Assembly (NCBI RefSeq): GCF_946151075.1
Contig: NZ_OX267715.1
Location: forward strand, 2,457,881-2,521,880
Source: Neobacillus sp. Marseille-Q6967
Lineage (GTDB): Bacteria > Bacillota > Bacilli > Bacillales > Cytobacillaceae
DNA length: 64,000 bases
Direction of reading: 5' to 3'
Shown one piece after another: positions 8,794 to 18,289 of the stretch. The position numbers and the translations under genes were made by a program. The notes under the pieces are model-generated. The model made no database searches and was not told the DNA's origin. It saw only the letters and a program-made list of their open reading frames with translations. Position 1 is the first letter of the stretch; each line of letters starts with the position of its first letter.

Positions 8794-9801
8794 ATGTTAT
8801 CAAGCTTTGAAATTGGAATCGACTTAGGAACTGCCAATATCTTAGTATATAGTAAAAATAAAGGCATCGCTGTCAATGAACCGTCAGTTGTGGCAATTGA
8901 TACAGAAACAAAAAATGTTGTAGCGGTTGGAAAAGAAGCAAAAGAAATGATCGGAAAAACCCCTGAAAAGATTATCGCTATTCGTCCATTAAAAGATGGT
9001 GTAATTGCTGATTACGATGTAACGACCGATTTGTTAAAACACATTATGCGGAAGGCTTCAAAGTCAATGGGTTTTGCCCTTCGGAAACCAAATGTTGTAG
9101 TTTGTACTCCGTCTGGTTCAACAAGTGTTGAAAGAAGAGCAATTCAGGACGCGGTAAGAAATGCAGGGGCTAAAAAAATACAGTTGATTGAAGAACCTGT
9201 AGCAGCAGCTATTGGAGCAGGAATGCCGATAGACGAGCCTGTTGCCAACGTAATAGTTGATATTGGTGGAGGGAATACGGAAGTCGCCATCATATCCTTT
9301 GGCGGTGTTGTGGCCTGCCATTCGATTAAAATTGGCGGTGACCGTCTCGATGACGAAATCATTCAGCATGTTCGTAAAGAATATAATGTATTAATCGGTG
9401 ACCGAACAGCCGAAAATATTAAGATGGAAATAGGCTATGCGCTCGTTGATCATGAGGAAATGCACATGGAAGTCCGTGGCCGTGACCTAGTTACTGGCTT
9501 ACCTAAAACCGTTACTCTTTCTTCCTATGAAATTAGAAATGCATTAAAAGAATCATTGCTTCATATTTTAGAAGCGATTCGTGCAACACTTGAGGATTGT
9601 CCTGCGGAGCTTAGCGGTGACATCGTCGACCGCGGTGTTATTTTAACAGGTGGTGGTGCATTAATGAAAGGGATGGAAGAATGGTTAAGCAAGGAAATCG
9701 TTGTTCCAGTCCAACTGGCACCAAATCCGCTTGAATCTGTTGCAATTGGTACTGGTGAGGCTTTAAAATACATCCACAAGCTGCCAGCAGTTGCAAAATA
9801 A
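8794..9801 (+). CDS. mreBH: actin-like cell-shape protein, MreBH type
   Basis: An MreB-family filament protein that guides lateral wall synthesis at the membrane. It has the ATP-binding actin blocks FEIGIDLGTANILVYSK at the N-terminus, EEPVAAAIGAG, VDIGGGNTEVAI and TGGGALMKG. Among the three Bacillus paralogues its N-terminus and the GRDLVTGLPKTV segment look closest to MreBH. The start is set at ATG 8794, giving a length like B. subtilis MreBH; a GTG three codons upstream is the alternative. It is monocistronic and convergent with mutL. Confidence 0.88.
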   Translation: MLSSFEIGIDLGTANILVYSKNKGIAVNEPSVVAIDTETKNVVAVGKEAKEMIGKTPEKIIAIRPLKDGVIADYDVTTDLLKHIMRKASKSMGFALRKPNVVVCTPSGSTSVERRAIQDAVRNAGAKKIQLIEEPVAAAIGAGMPIDEPVANVIVDIGGGNTEVAIISFGGVVACHSIKIGGDRLDDEIIQHVRKEYNVLIGDRTAENIKMEIGYALVDHEEMHMEVRGRDLVTGLPKTVTLSSYEIRNALKESLLHILEAIRATLEDCPAELSGDIVDRGVILTGGGALMKGMEEWLSKEIVVPVQLAPNPLESVAIGTGEALKYIHKLPAVAK

Positions 9802-9809
9802 TAATAGTA

Positions 9810-9843
9810 AAAAAGAGCTTTCACGTTGTGAAAGCTCTTTTTT
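9810..9843. terminator. bidirectional terminator between mreBH and mutL
   Basis: AAGAGCTTTCAC (9813-9824) pairs perfectly with GTGAAAGCTCTT (9828-9839) around GTT, with A and T runs on opposite sides. Confidence 0.9.
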
Positions 9844-9867
9844 TGCAACCTAATTATCTAATTATTT

Positions 9868-11754
9868 TTACATTACCCGCTTAAACATCTTTTCCATCTC
9901 GTAGGAGGAGTAGTGAACGATAATCGGTCTCCCATGCGGGCATGTGAACGGATCCGAAGCATTTCGTAAATCATCCAAAAGGACTTGGATTTCATCATTT
10001 CGTAAATGGCGGTTCGCTTTAATGGAGGCTTTACAGCTCATCATAATCGCGGCTTCCTCCCGAAGCTTTTTAATATCCACTTTTTTCATCGACAAAAGTT
10101 GTTCAATCATCTCTTCAATGATCAGCTTCTCTTCCCCTTTTGGAAACCACTGCGGATGAGAACGGACGATAAAACTGTTTAATCCAAATTCTTCGAGGAA
10201 TACCCCGACCTTCTCAAGTTCATGTTGATATTCTTTAATTTTAATAAAATCATCGGTAGAATACTCAAAGGTCATCGGGACGAGCATTTCCTGCAGTTCT
10301 GCATGGACTTGTCCAACTTTTTCCCGGAAGTATTCATATTTTAAACGTTCTTGCGCCGCATGCTGGTCAATGATATATAAGCCATTTTCATTTTGAGCAA
10401 AAATATAGGTCCCATGCATTTGGCCGATCGGATACATTCGTGGAATTCTACTCTCAATAACAGCTTCATGATCTTCCGAATCCTCGAATGTTTTTGTTTC
10501 TATCGTTGGTTTAGCAGGGTTTATTGGAGGATTAGCTGGTTCCCAATCAATGGTTTCCTCTTCCCATTCAACCCTTTGGCTAGCTGGTTCTTCTTTAAAT
10601 TCCATTCTAGTTGTTGTTTCCTGAACAGCAGCAGGAATAATCTCTTTACGCTCCCATTCAAAGTCCTTTTTTACAGGAGGAGCTGCTGTTCCTTCATCAA
10701 GAATCAGCATAGTTTGTTCAGACTTGGGTGTTTCCTTTTTCTCATTCATATAGGCGGTAGGAATGAGAATCTTGGATTTAAACGTGCTTTTTATCATGCC
10801 GGTTACAAGTTCATTCAGTTCTGCTTCTTTACTAATTCGAACTTCCATTTTTGATGGATGGACATTCACATCCACCAATAATGGATCCATTTCAATGTTA
10901 AGCAAAACAATCGGGTATCTGCCAATCGGCAGTAATGTGTGATAACCTTCCTGAATTGCCTTCGCTAATGGATAGTTCTTGATAAATCTCCCGTTAATCA
11001 TCGTCGAGATATAGTTCCGTGACGCTCTGGTCACCTCTGGCATCGATGTATAACCGCTGATTTTATAATCGAGAGAAGTTCCAGAAACAGGTACCAGCTG
11101 CTTGGCTATTGCCATTCCATAAATGGAAGCTAATACTTGGCGGACGTCTCCGTTTCCGTTTGTTTGCAGGAGTTTACGTTCATTATGAATCAATCGGAAC
11201 GCGACTTCAGGATGAGAAAGAGCCAGGCGGTTGACCACATCTGTAATATTTCCAAGCTCGGTATGAATGGTCTTTAAATATTTTAATCGGGCAGGAGTAT
11301 TAAAAAATAAGTCCGTTATCGTAATATCTGTCCCGCGCCTGCTTGATGCTTTTTCAAATACTTCTACTTTTCCGCCTTCAATGACAACCCGATTCCCTGC
11401 TCCTTCACCGGTTGAGGTTTTCATTTCAAGCCTGGAAACAGAAGCAATACTTGGCAGTGCCTCACCGCGGAAGCCTAGTGTCCGGATACGGAATAAATCA
11501 TTTTCATTCTTAATTTTACTCGTGGCATGGCGTTGGAAGGCAAGTAAAACATCGTCTTCTTCAATGCCATTTCCATTATCCGTAATCCGAATCTTTGCCA
11601 GTCCGGCCTCTTCTACTTCAATTTCAATCACTGTACTTCCAGCATCAATGGCGTTTTCAACCAGTTCTTTGACAACAGAGGCAGGTCGTTCTACCACCTC
11701 TCCAGCTGCGATTTTATTCGAAAGGGCATCATCTAATTGAATAATCTTTCCCAT
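9868..11754 (-). CDS. mutL: DNA mismatch repair protein MutL
   Basis: A GHKL ATPase that couples mismatch recognition by MutS to strand incision. The 628 residues comprise an N-terminal ATPase (ENAIDAG, DNGNGI, RHATSKI, GFRGEALPSIASV), a variable acidic linker near residues 340-440, and a C-terminal dimerisation domain. That domain carries the QHAAQER metal-binding motif of the endonuclease-type MutL and a terminal CPHGRP. It follows mutS by 20 bp, the usual mutSL operon. Confidence 0.96.
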   Translation of the reverse strand: MGKIIQLDDALSNKIAAGEVVERPASVVKELVENAIDAGSTVIEIEVEEAGLAKIRITDNGNGIEEDDVLLAFQRHATSKIKNENDLFRIRTLGFRGEALPSIASVSRLEMKTSTGEGAGNRVVIEGGKVEVFEKASSRRGTDITITDLFFNTPARLKYLKTIHTELGNITDVVNRLALSHPEVAFRLIHNERKLLQTNGNGDVRQVLASIYGMAIAKQLVPVSGTSLDYKISGYTSMPEVTRASRNYISTMINGRFIKNYPLAKAIQEGYHTLLPIGRYPIVLLNIEMDPLLVDVNVHPSKMEVRISKEAELNELVTGMIKSTFKSKILIPTAYMNEKKETPKSEQTMLILDEGTAAPPVKKDFEWERKEIIPAAVQETTTRMEFKEEPASQRVEWEEETIDWEPANPPINPAKPTIETKTFEDSEDHEAVIESRIPRMYPIGQMHGTYIFAQNENGLYIIDQHAAQERLKYEYFREKVGQVHAELQEMLVPMTFEYSTDDFIKIKEYQHELEKVGVFLEEFGLNSFIVRSHPQWFPKGEEKLIIEEMIEQLLSMKKVDIKKLREEAAIMMSCKASIKANRHLRNDEIQVLLDDLRNASDPFTCPHGRPIIVHYSSYEMEKMFKRVM

Positions 11755-11774
11755 GGCCGATCACCTCCAACCTC

Positions 11775-14387
11775 TTAACCTTTTAACTTTTTCTGAAGCT
11801 CGTACAATACATTGATTGCCTGAAGCGGTGTTAAATCCAGGATATCAATTTCTTTCATTTTCTCAAGTACACGCTTTTCTTTCGATGTAAGTTCAGGCTT
11901 TTTCGTTTCTTTCGGTTCATCAAAGAAAGAAAGCTGCGCTGCTTGTTCTTGCACCTTCTTCTCTTCACAAGTTGCTTGTGCTTTATTTGTTACAGGAGTC
12001 GGGGGATCCGAATGTTCTAGTGCAGTTAATATTTCATTGGCCCGATAAATTAACTCTTTAGGAAGTTCAGCTAATTGCGCTACATGGATACCGTAACTCT
12101 TATCAGCGGGTCCCTCTTTAATTTTATGAAGAAAGACCACCTTGCCGTTATGTTCTATTGCACTAACGTGGATATTTTTCAACTTCCCTAGTTCTTCTTC
12201 TAATACAGTTAATTCATGATAATGCGTAGAAAATAAAGTTTTTGCACCAATTCTTGTATGAATATATTCAATAATCGCCTGAGCCAGCGCCATTCCATCG
12301 TAAGTAGAAGTACCGCGGCCGATTTCATCAAACAAGATTAAACTATTTTGTGTTGCATTCGTGATGGCGTTTTTCGCTTCCAGCATTTCCACCATGAACG
12401 TACTCTGACCAGAGATCAAATCATCTGCAGCACCAATTCTCGTAAACACCTGGTCAAATATTGGGAGTACGGCTTCTGTAGCCGGCACATAACAGCCGAT
12501 TTGCGCTAAGATTGCCGTTAAAGCAATCTGGCGCATGTACGTACTTTTACCAGACATATTCGGGCCGGTAATGAGAAGAATCTCACGGTCACTATCCATA
12601 AAACAATCATTCGGAACATATTCCTGCGCGTTGAGTACCTTTTCAACAACCGGGTGACGGCCTTCCTTGACCACTACTTTACGCTCGGTTGAAAATTGAG
12701 GTTTGACATAGCGGCGCTCCTCACTGATCTGGGAAAAGCATTGCAATACATCTAGTTCACTCACCATTTTTGCTAATGCTTGAAGACGTGGAATCTGCTC
12801 CTTGATTACCTCACGGATTTCGGTAAATAACTCATATTCAAGCTCCCCGCATTTTTCCTCGGCTTGTAAAATCAATGCCTCTTTTTCTTTCAATTCAGGA
12901 GTAATAAATCGTTCCGCATTGGTGAGCGTCTGCTTCCGTTCATACTGTCCTTCTTTTAATAAATGAAGGTTTGCACGGGTAACCTCAATATAGTAACCGA
13001 AGACTCGGTTATAGCCGACCTTTAAGGATTTAATCCCTGTCTTTTCCCGCTCTTCCCGCTCCAGCTGGGCAATCCAGGTCTTACCGTTGCGGCTAGCATC
13101 ACGATACTGATCCAACTGGTCATTGTAGCCGTCTTGAATCATATTACCTTCTTTTAATGACAAAGGCGGGTTTTCAACGATTGCCTGGTCGAGTAAATCC
13201 GTTATCTCTTCACAAGGGTCGAGGTGTTCCGCCATTTGATTCACATCTTCAGACTGCAGGCTCTGAAGGATTTGCTTTAGGTATGGCACCTGCATTAACG
13301 ACCGTTTTAATTGGACTAGGTCTCTTGCATTCACATTACCGAAAGCTACACGTCCGGCTAAACGCTCTAAATCATAAACTTCTTTTAATTTTTCACGGAG
13401 TTCCTGGCGTTCAAAATAGTTGCTTAATAAAACCTCTACAATCGTTTGACGCTTCTCAATGGCCTGCTGGTCAATTAATGGACGGTCAATCCACGTTTTG
13501 AGCATCCGTCCTCCCATGGCTGTCATCGTCTCATCCAGCAGCCAAAGCAAGGAACCCTTTTTCCCTTTTGAACGGATGGTTTCTGTTAGTTCAAGGTTCC
13601 GTTTGCTATAATAATCAATTTTCATATATTGATGAATTTGATAAGTTGTAACCGGCTGGAGATGATCGAGACTTCTCTTTTGAGAGCGATACAAATAATG
13701 AAAAAGTCTGGCAGCTGTCTGCTTTAATTTATCTTGATTTAGGTCCTCTATTAAATGGGAAAAATTTAAATCTATCGAACTATTATCTTCAAATGAGATG
13801 GCAAGAATATCCCGCTCACGCATTTTCTTCTGCAGTTCACCGTCAAAATTACTTGCGACCACTACTTCTTTCGTACCTAATACGGCCAGTTCGTTCAAGA
13901 CTTCATCAAAATGATGGGATAACAGTGTAACCCGGCTTTCCCCTGTTGAAATATCCGTATAGGCAAAACCAAAAGTTTGGTCTTCAAAACAAGTAATCGA
14001 AGCGATATAGTTATTTTCTTTTTCCGAGAGTGACTTACCTTCCATCACAGTCCCAGGTGTAATTAACTGGACAACTTCCCGTTTCACGACACCTTTTGCC
14101 TGCTTTGGATCTTCTGTTTGTTCACATATTGCTACTTTATAGCCTTTTGAAACCAGCTGTTCAATATAATTCGCTGCTGAATGGTAGGGAACGCCGCACA
14201 TTGGAATTCGTTCCTCTTTACCACCTTCACGGCTTGTTAAAGTTATTTCTAATTCTTGTGATGCTTTAACGGCATCATCAAAAAACATTTCATAAAAATC
14301 GCCTAGGCGAAAAAATAAAAAGGCATCTTGATAATCTGCCTTTACCGTTAAGTATTGTTGTATCATCGGCGTATAACCAGCCATCAT
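11775..14387 (-). CDS. mutS: DNA mismatch repair protein MutS
   Basis: An 870-residue mismatch sensor. The N-terminal mismatch-binding domain has the GDFYEMFFDDA motif, whose Phe stacks on the mispair. It is followed by connector, core and clamp domains and the ABC-type ATPase (GPNMSGKST Walker A, LILFDEIGRGTSTYDGMALA Walker B/signature). The C-terminal tail ends in a short beta-clamp or dimer region. Two adjacent ATG codons (14387, 14384) compete as start after GGAGG. Confidence 0.97.
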   Translation of the reverse strand: MMAGYTPMIQQYLTVKADYQDAFLFFRLGDFYEMFFDDAVKASQELEITLTSREGGKEERIPMCGVPYHSAANYIEQLVSKGYKVAICEQTEDPKQAKGVVKREVVQLITPGTVMEGKSLSEKENNYIASITCFEDQTFGFAYTDISTGESRVTLLSHHFDEVLNELAVLGTKEVVVASNFDGELQKKMRERDILAISFEDNSSIDLNFSHLIEDLNQDKLKQTAARLFHYLYRSQKRSLDHLQPVTTYQIHQYMKIDYYSKRNLELTETIRSKGKKGSLLWLLDETMTAMGGRMLKTWIDRPLIDQQAIEKRQTIVEVLLSNYFERQELREKLKEVYDLERLAGRVAFGNVNARDLVQLKRSLMQVPYLKQILQSLQSEDVNQMAEHLDPCEEITDLLDQAIVENPPLSLKEGNMIQDGYNDQLDQYRDASRNGKTWIAQLEREEREKTGIKSLKVGYNRVFGYYIEVTRANLHLLKEGQYERKQTLTNAERFITPELKEKEALILQAEEKCGELEYELFTEIREVIKEQIPRLQALAKMVSELDVLQCFSQISEERRYVKPQFSTERKVVVKEGRHPVVEKVLNAQEYVPNDCFMDSDREILLITGPNMSGKSTYMRQIALTAILAQIGCYVPATEAVLPIFDQVFTRIGAADDLISGQSTFMVEMLEAKNAITNATQNSLILFDEIGRGTSTYDGMALAQAIIEYIHTRIGAKTLFSTHYHELTVLEEELGKLKNIHVSAIEHNGKVVFLHKIKEGPADKSYGIHVAQLAELPKELIYRANEILTALEHSDPPTPVTNKAQATCEEKKVQEQAAQLSFFDEPKETKKPELTSKEKRVLEKMKEIDILDLTPLQAINVLYELQKKLKG

Positions 14388-14546
14388 GACCCTCCAGGTT
14401 TTTAATTCAATTCGAGTATCTTCGACAAACTATTATATCATAAATCGTGTATCCTAGATTAGGTAGAAATTTCTTCTTTCTGTAGGTTAAGTTTGAAATG
14501 TCCCGCATATGAATTTACTAATACTTCTATAAAAGGTGGTAAGAGG

Positions 14547-15254
14547 ATGGGATGGTTCGGGGGAAGCTATGAAGAATACAATTTTGAAATGTTTACCATC
14601 AGTCATTTTGTCATTATTGCTTTTCTATTCCTCGTCATCGCCGTTATTTATTTAAATAGAGAGAAAATGAAGAATCCAAAATGGCGCCGGATTGAAATAG
14701 CGTTTGCCGTTAGCTTACTGGTAATCGAGTCAGGATATCACTTATGGATGATTGTGACTGACAGCTGGGACGTCAGCCATGCCATCCCTTTGGAATTGTG
14801 CAGTATCAGCTTGTTTTTATCGGTGATTTTGTTATTAACACGAAAGAAGATTGTTTATGAAATTTTATTATTTACAGCCCTTCTTGGTGCATCTCAAGCA
14901 ATTTTTACGCCATTATTGAATTTTGATTTCCCACATTTCCGCTATTTTCATTTCTTTTATACCCACTTAATGATGATTTGGATTGTCTTTTATTTTACCT
15001 GGGTGCATGATTATCGGCCGACGATTTGGTCGATCGTAAAACTTTTTATCTTTTTAAACATCTTGATGCCGATCATCATGCTGATTAACAATAAAGTAGG
15101 CGGCAATTATATGTTTTTACATCATAAGCCTAAGAGCGCGAGTCTATTGGATCTTTTAGGTCCCTTTCCATGGTACATCCTGTCGATGGAGGGATTACTA
15201 ATCAGCTTGAGTTTCATCGTATGGCTCATCTTTAGGAATAAGCGGCATACCTAG
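14547..15254 (+). CDS. TIGR02206/YwaF-type integral membrane protein
   Basis: A 235-residue protein with about seven hydrophobic helices. The sequence HFVIIAFLFLVIAVIYLN and later segments, with conserved His and Glu (ESGYHLW, IPLELCSISLF, HFRYFHFFYTH), match the TIGR02206 group of Bacillus membrane proteins of unknown function. The frame is open from 14493, but ATG 14547 has AAAGGTGG and AAGAGG directly before it and starts just ahead of the first helix. It is the last chromosomal gene before the tRNA. Confidence 0.75.
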   Translation: MGWFGGSYEEYNFEMFTISHFVIIAFLFLVIAVIYLNREKMKNPKWRRIEIAFAVSLLVIESGYHLWMIVTDSWDVSHAIPLELCSISLFLSVILLLTRKKIVYEILLFTALLGASQAIFTPLLNFDFPHFRYFHFFYTHLMMIWIVFYFTWVHDYRPTIWSIVKLFIFLNILMPIIMLINNKVGGNYMFLHHKPKSASLLDLLGPFPWYILSMEGLLISLSFIVWLIFRNKRHT

Positions 15255-15319
15255 TAGGCTAATTAATTATTGACCTTTTTTACATTAGTTATTATAATTA
15301 AAAACGTTCCATCCAATCT

Positions 15320-15393
15320 GTCCCAATAGCTCAGCAGGATAGAGCAACAGTTTCCTAAACTGTAGGTCGGAGGTTCGAATCCTCTTTGGGACG
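15320..15393 (+). tRNA. tRNA-Arg(CCU)
   Basis: A complete cloverleaf: acceptor arms GTCCCAA and TTGGGAC with discriminator G, a D-arm with AGCTC/GAGC, an anticodon stem ACAGT/ACTGT with loop TTCCTAA (anticodon CCT), and a T-loop GGTTCGAATCC. No CCA is encoded. The 3' part from the anticodon arm onward is the attachment core of the element to its right. Confidence 0.95.
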
Positions 15394-15407
15394 TACAAAA
15401 GCCTTGA
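15349..15407 (+). repeat. attL, 59-bp core inside tRNA-Arg
   Basis: Identical over 59 bases to 32046-32104. The block runs from the anticodon stem through the tRNA end and 14 bases beyond (ACAAAAGCCTTGA). The left copy lies in the intact tRNA, and the element's integrase starts 163 bp further on. This is the usual layout for tyrosine-recombinase elements in tRNA genes. Confidence 0.93.
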
Positions 15408-15434
15408 AGCGCTATGTATCGCGGTTTGTTACCC

Positions 15435-15469
15435 GTTAAGCAATACGGTGACAAATGCGGTGACATGGC
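15435..15469 (+). repeat. candidate left arm-type integrase site
   Basis: This 35-bp stretch, GTTAAGCAAT...TGACATGGC, matches 31983-32016 at 29 positions in the same orientation. It lies 27 bp inside attL, and its partner lies 29 bp inside attR. The near-symmetric placement suggests integrase or excisionase binding. Further right, three TAGGAC-type repeats (about 15486-15536) lie before the integrase start. Confidence 0.55.
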
Positions 15470-15569
15470 GCTTTTTTTGTACGCTGTAGGACGTCGATTT
15501 TATAGCTTTAGGACATCGACAGATGAACGTAGGACACTCGCGGCTAAGCTACTGGAGGAGTAAAACCGC

Positions 15570-16604
15570 ATGAAACGTAGATTTATTACCGAAAGAGGCG
15601 TGGTAAAAGCGCCACAAGTCCGACAGTCTCGGCAAGTCCTATATACCATCGATGAAGCTATCGAAATATTTATCCGGGCTAAAACAGCGGAAGGAGTTCG
15701 CCCTGGCACTATCACCGGATACCGCGATATTTTCCGATACTTCCTGCATTGGCTGGACGAAGACATTACGCAAATTAACGAGATTAGCGCGGACATAATC
15801 CGTAACTATATCAATTACCTTCGCACTGAAAGGACGCCATATGCCGAGGACCCACAACGAAGACGCAGCGGTAAAGGGCTTTCGGTACATACTATTAATA
15901 TACGAATTCGCGGACTAAGTACCTTTTTCCGTTTCTTATTTACCGAAGGTATTATTACGAATAATCCTACGGAGAATATCTCGCAGGTTCGTGACGATGA
16001 ACATGAAGAAGTGCCGGGCATTCCGGACGAACAGATCGATGCCATTCTCGCCTCATACGACGATAGACAATTCGCACAATGGCGCGATAAGACGTTAATC
16101 TTGCTCCTACTCGATACTGGCTTGCGGATTGGTGAGGCGCTTGCATTAACGGCCGATCAGATCAATTTTAAGGAGCTAACCGTAACGGTTCCGTCTAAAA
16201 TTGCGAAGAATCGCAAGTCGAGAGAAATACCGATTAGTCGAGAAGTTGCGAAGAGAGTGCGCCAGCTATTGAACGAAACGCAGCAATATTTCGGCGAGGA
16301 CGCTCAATTATTCATGAACGCGTATGGTGAGGAATTTACAGACGATGCTTTTCGTCGGAGGTTAAATCGATTAAAGCGGAAACTGAATATCCCAAAGCTA
16401 TCACCGCATATGTTCCGTCATACTTTTGCGCGAAACTATATTTTAAATGGCGGAGACGTCTTTACACTTCAGCGTATATTGGACCACGCAGATATACTGA
16501 CAACGCGTAGATATGTCCAAATGGACAGCGAACACATCCGAGAGCAACATAACAAATTTTCGCCTGTCCGTAATATTATGAAACGAAACGGAATCCGAAT
16601 ATAA
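15570..16604 (+). CDS. int: tyrosine recombinase/integrase of the element
   Basis: 344 residues. The N-terminal core-binding SAM-like domain spans about 25-140, and the catalytic domain about 150-335. Catalytic residues are visible: Arg186 (TGLRIGEAL), a Lys near 213-216, His280 and Arg283 (HMFRHTF), His306 (LDHAD) and Tyr315 (RRYVQM). An AT-hook-free basic N-terminus may contact arm sites. GGAGG precedes the ATG. It is the only rightward gene at this end and sits next to attL, so it should carry out integration and, with a small partner not identified here, excision. Confidence 0.95.
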   Translation: MKRRFITERGVVKAPQVRQSRQVLYTIDEAIEIFIRAKTAEGVRPGTITGYRDIFRYFLHWLDEDITQINEISADIIRNYINYLRTERTPYAEDPQRRRSGKGLSVHTINIRIRGLSTFFRFLFTEGIITNNPTENISQVRDDEHEEVPGIPDEQIDAILASYDDRQFAQWRDKTLILLLLDTGLRIGEALALTADQINFKELTVTVPSKIAKNRKSREIPISREVAKRVRQLLNETQQYFGEDAQLFMNAYGEEFTDDAFRRRLNRLKRKLNIPKLSPHMFRHTFARNYILNGGDVFTLQRILDHADILTTRRYVQMDSEHIREQHNKFSPVRNIMKRNGIRI

Positions 16605-16629
16605 AAAAGACCGTCCGTAATGGGCGGCC

Positions 16630-16755
16630 TTAATCAAAAAACGCATTAACTGATAAATCTCCGTCCTTGCTTTCCGCCTCATACCATTCCGAGCCGTCAT
16701 ATTCTCCTAGTTCCGCATCGTTTAAATTTAACTTTTTCGAAAGTGACTTCGTAAG
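16630..16755 (-). pseudogene. possible remnant of a small acidic protein
   Basis: An open frame of 41 codons without a start codon ends in an acidic tail (EYDGSEWYEAESKDG). Its composition is protein-like, and it follows the integrase on the opposite strand. An in-frame stop lies directly upstream, so it may be the 3' end of a truncated gene. I cannot identify a family. Confidence 0.3.
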
Positions 16756-16877
16756 TTAAATCTCATTACAAAAAACAGCCCGTTAGACTGTACCTATTGT
16801 TGGCATATAAGGTTTTCTACAAAATTAGTTTAACAATAAGCAATTATCTGTTGTTAGACAGCAGACATTTTCCACGC

Positions 16878-17681
16878 TCAATTTTTTTTACCGTGTTTTT
16901 TCTTTCTTTTTAATAAATCTTTAAACTCTTTATCAGGATACAAGAATTTTGCGGCAAAATATGGACTTCCTTTGAAATAATCAAAAAACAATGCATCTAA
17001 TTTATATTCATGAAAAACGTTTCTATTCAATTTATGTTCAATATCTTCGCAACTCCAATTTAATTTTTCATGAAAAAGCCAATTTAATGCCTCTTTCTTA
17101 TGTTCATCCGACTCCCAAAAATTCTTAGGTACATATTTTAATTCCCAGGGTTTTACTTTGTTTGGATAATAAAAATTCAAAGCATTATATGGACTGAAAT
17201 TAAATAATTTAAGCAAACCTTCCAAACCGTAATTTTTAAACGTCTCTTTAGATAAATTCTTTTTAATCACATCTAGGTCTCCGTTCATTTTACCCTCAAA
17301 TAACCATTTTAAAGCCTTCATTCTATTCTTATCAGATTTCCAAAAGCCCTTTGGTGTGGAATGGAGCTCCCAAGGTAATATTTGATTCGGGTATGCGTTA
17401 TCAATTATTTCAAAAAAACTTTTAAAAAGAGCTTTTTTCATCCCGCTTAATTTGTAATCACTTATGATTTTTACTGAAAATTTTTGTTTAATGTCGTCTA
17501 AGGTCCAAACCAATTTTTTTTCGAACAAATATTTTGTTAATACTTTTGCATAATACAAACTATTACGATTTTCCCAAGTATAGGGTGGAAAATGCTTTAA
17601 ATCTCCATTTAATACCTTTTCGTAAACATTTATAATGGAAGCGTCGGTGGCAATCATATTTTCAGTTTTTGTATTTTTCAT
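16878..17681 (-). CDS. repeat protein resembling DUF4046 family
   Basis: A 267-residue protein of three repeats of about 75 residues (roughly 30-100, 103-175, 178-250). Each carries a PWEL...P..FW motif, then A..WLF..KL, a D-I-K/E-x-K-L helix, and a Y-x-L....SPYxA...YP ending. The repeats recall the DUF4046 proteins found in Bacillus, of unknown function. The C-terminus is very basic (RKKKHGKKN). The gene is visibly richer in A and T than the rest of the element and lies between the integrase and a decayed ligase, so it looks like cargo with a separate origin. Confidence 0.65.
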   Translation of the reverse strand: MKNTKTENMIATDASIINVYEKVLNGDLKHFPPYTWENRNSLYYAKVLTKYLFEKKLVWTLDDIKQKFSVKIISDYKLSGMKKALFKSFFEIIDNAYPNQILPWELHSTPKGFWKSDKNRMKALKWLFEGKMNGDLDVIKKNLSKETFKNYGLEGLLKLFNFSPYNALNFYYPNKVKPWELKYVPKNFWESDEHKKEALNWLFHEKLNWSCEDIEHKLNRNVFHEYKLDALFFDYFKGSPYFAAKFLYPDKEFKDLLKRKKKHGKKN

Positions 17682-18289
17682 TTAGGAAACCTCTCTATAC
17701 TTCACCAGAAATACATTTTTTTCGCTTTTCACATTAATCAAGTAGTTAATTGGGTTACCTCAGTATGATTAAAGGATTCATCATCTTACTCTGCCCCTTA
17801 CTTTATTACCTCCAATACCAGATGGCATAGGTCTCTTTTTTCAATTTCATCTATTAAAGCTTTTATAAACCTTTCATCTAATTTTTTGTGCTTTCTCATA
17901 TGCAGTTATTAGTGACTCATTGGTTAACAATCCGAACACAAACATCCCCCCTAGTAAGTTTTTTAAAAATAAACATATTTCTTTAAAATGGTATACAAGA
18001 GATTATTCAGAAGAGTCAGACTACATGACTTTAATACTATCCTTTTAGATGGTAAATTATAACAAAAGTAGTGGTAACGAAAAATTATAGATAAAAAGCA
18101 CCAATACATTTAAGGGTTGGTGGATTTGGAATGTATCGATTGTAGTTATTTTATTACGCCTGTTCAAGGGGATATTATTCGCGAAGGAAGGTTTGTAAAG
18201 AGATGTTCTTAGCTTTAGTTTAAGTGAAGTACCTTTTTTTGTGTAAAGTTATCTACTTTTTATTAAACAAGCAGAAAAAAGAGCGGATA
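17682..18289. other. AT-rich intergenic region with little coding signal
   Basis: About 600 bp between the repeat protein and the ligase remnant. Apart from a possible 31-codon frame at 18117, no gene, hairpin terminator or repeat stands out. It probably represents decayed sequence. Confidence 0.5.
18117..18212 (+). CDS. possible tiny CxxC protein
   Basis: A 31-codon frame beginning TTG-GTG encodes a peptide with an ECIDC motif, a hydrophilic GDIIREG turn and a terminal KRC, like the front half of a zinc ribbon. There is a weak AAGGG before it. It may be a truncated gene. It is reported only because the composition looks protein-like. Confidence 0.2.
   Translation: MVDLECIDCSYFITPVQGDIIREGRFVKRCS

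Noticed and set aside
15263..15466. Minus-strand frame across the tRNA
   Set aside because: Antisense to the tRNA and the attachment core; the same peptide pattern recurs at the other tRNA copies for that reason only.
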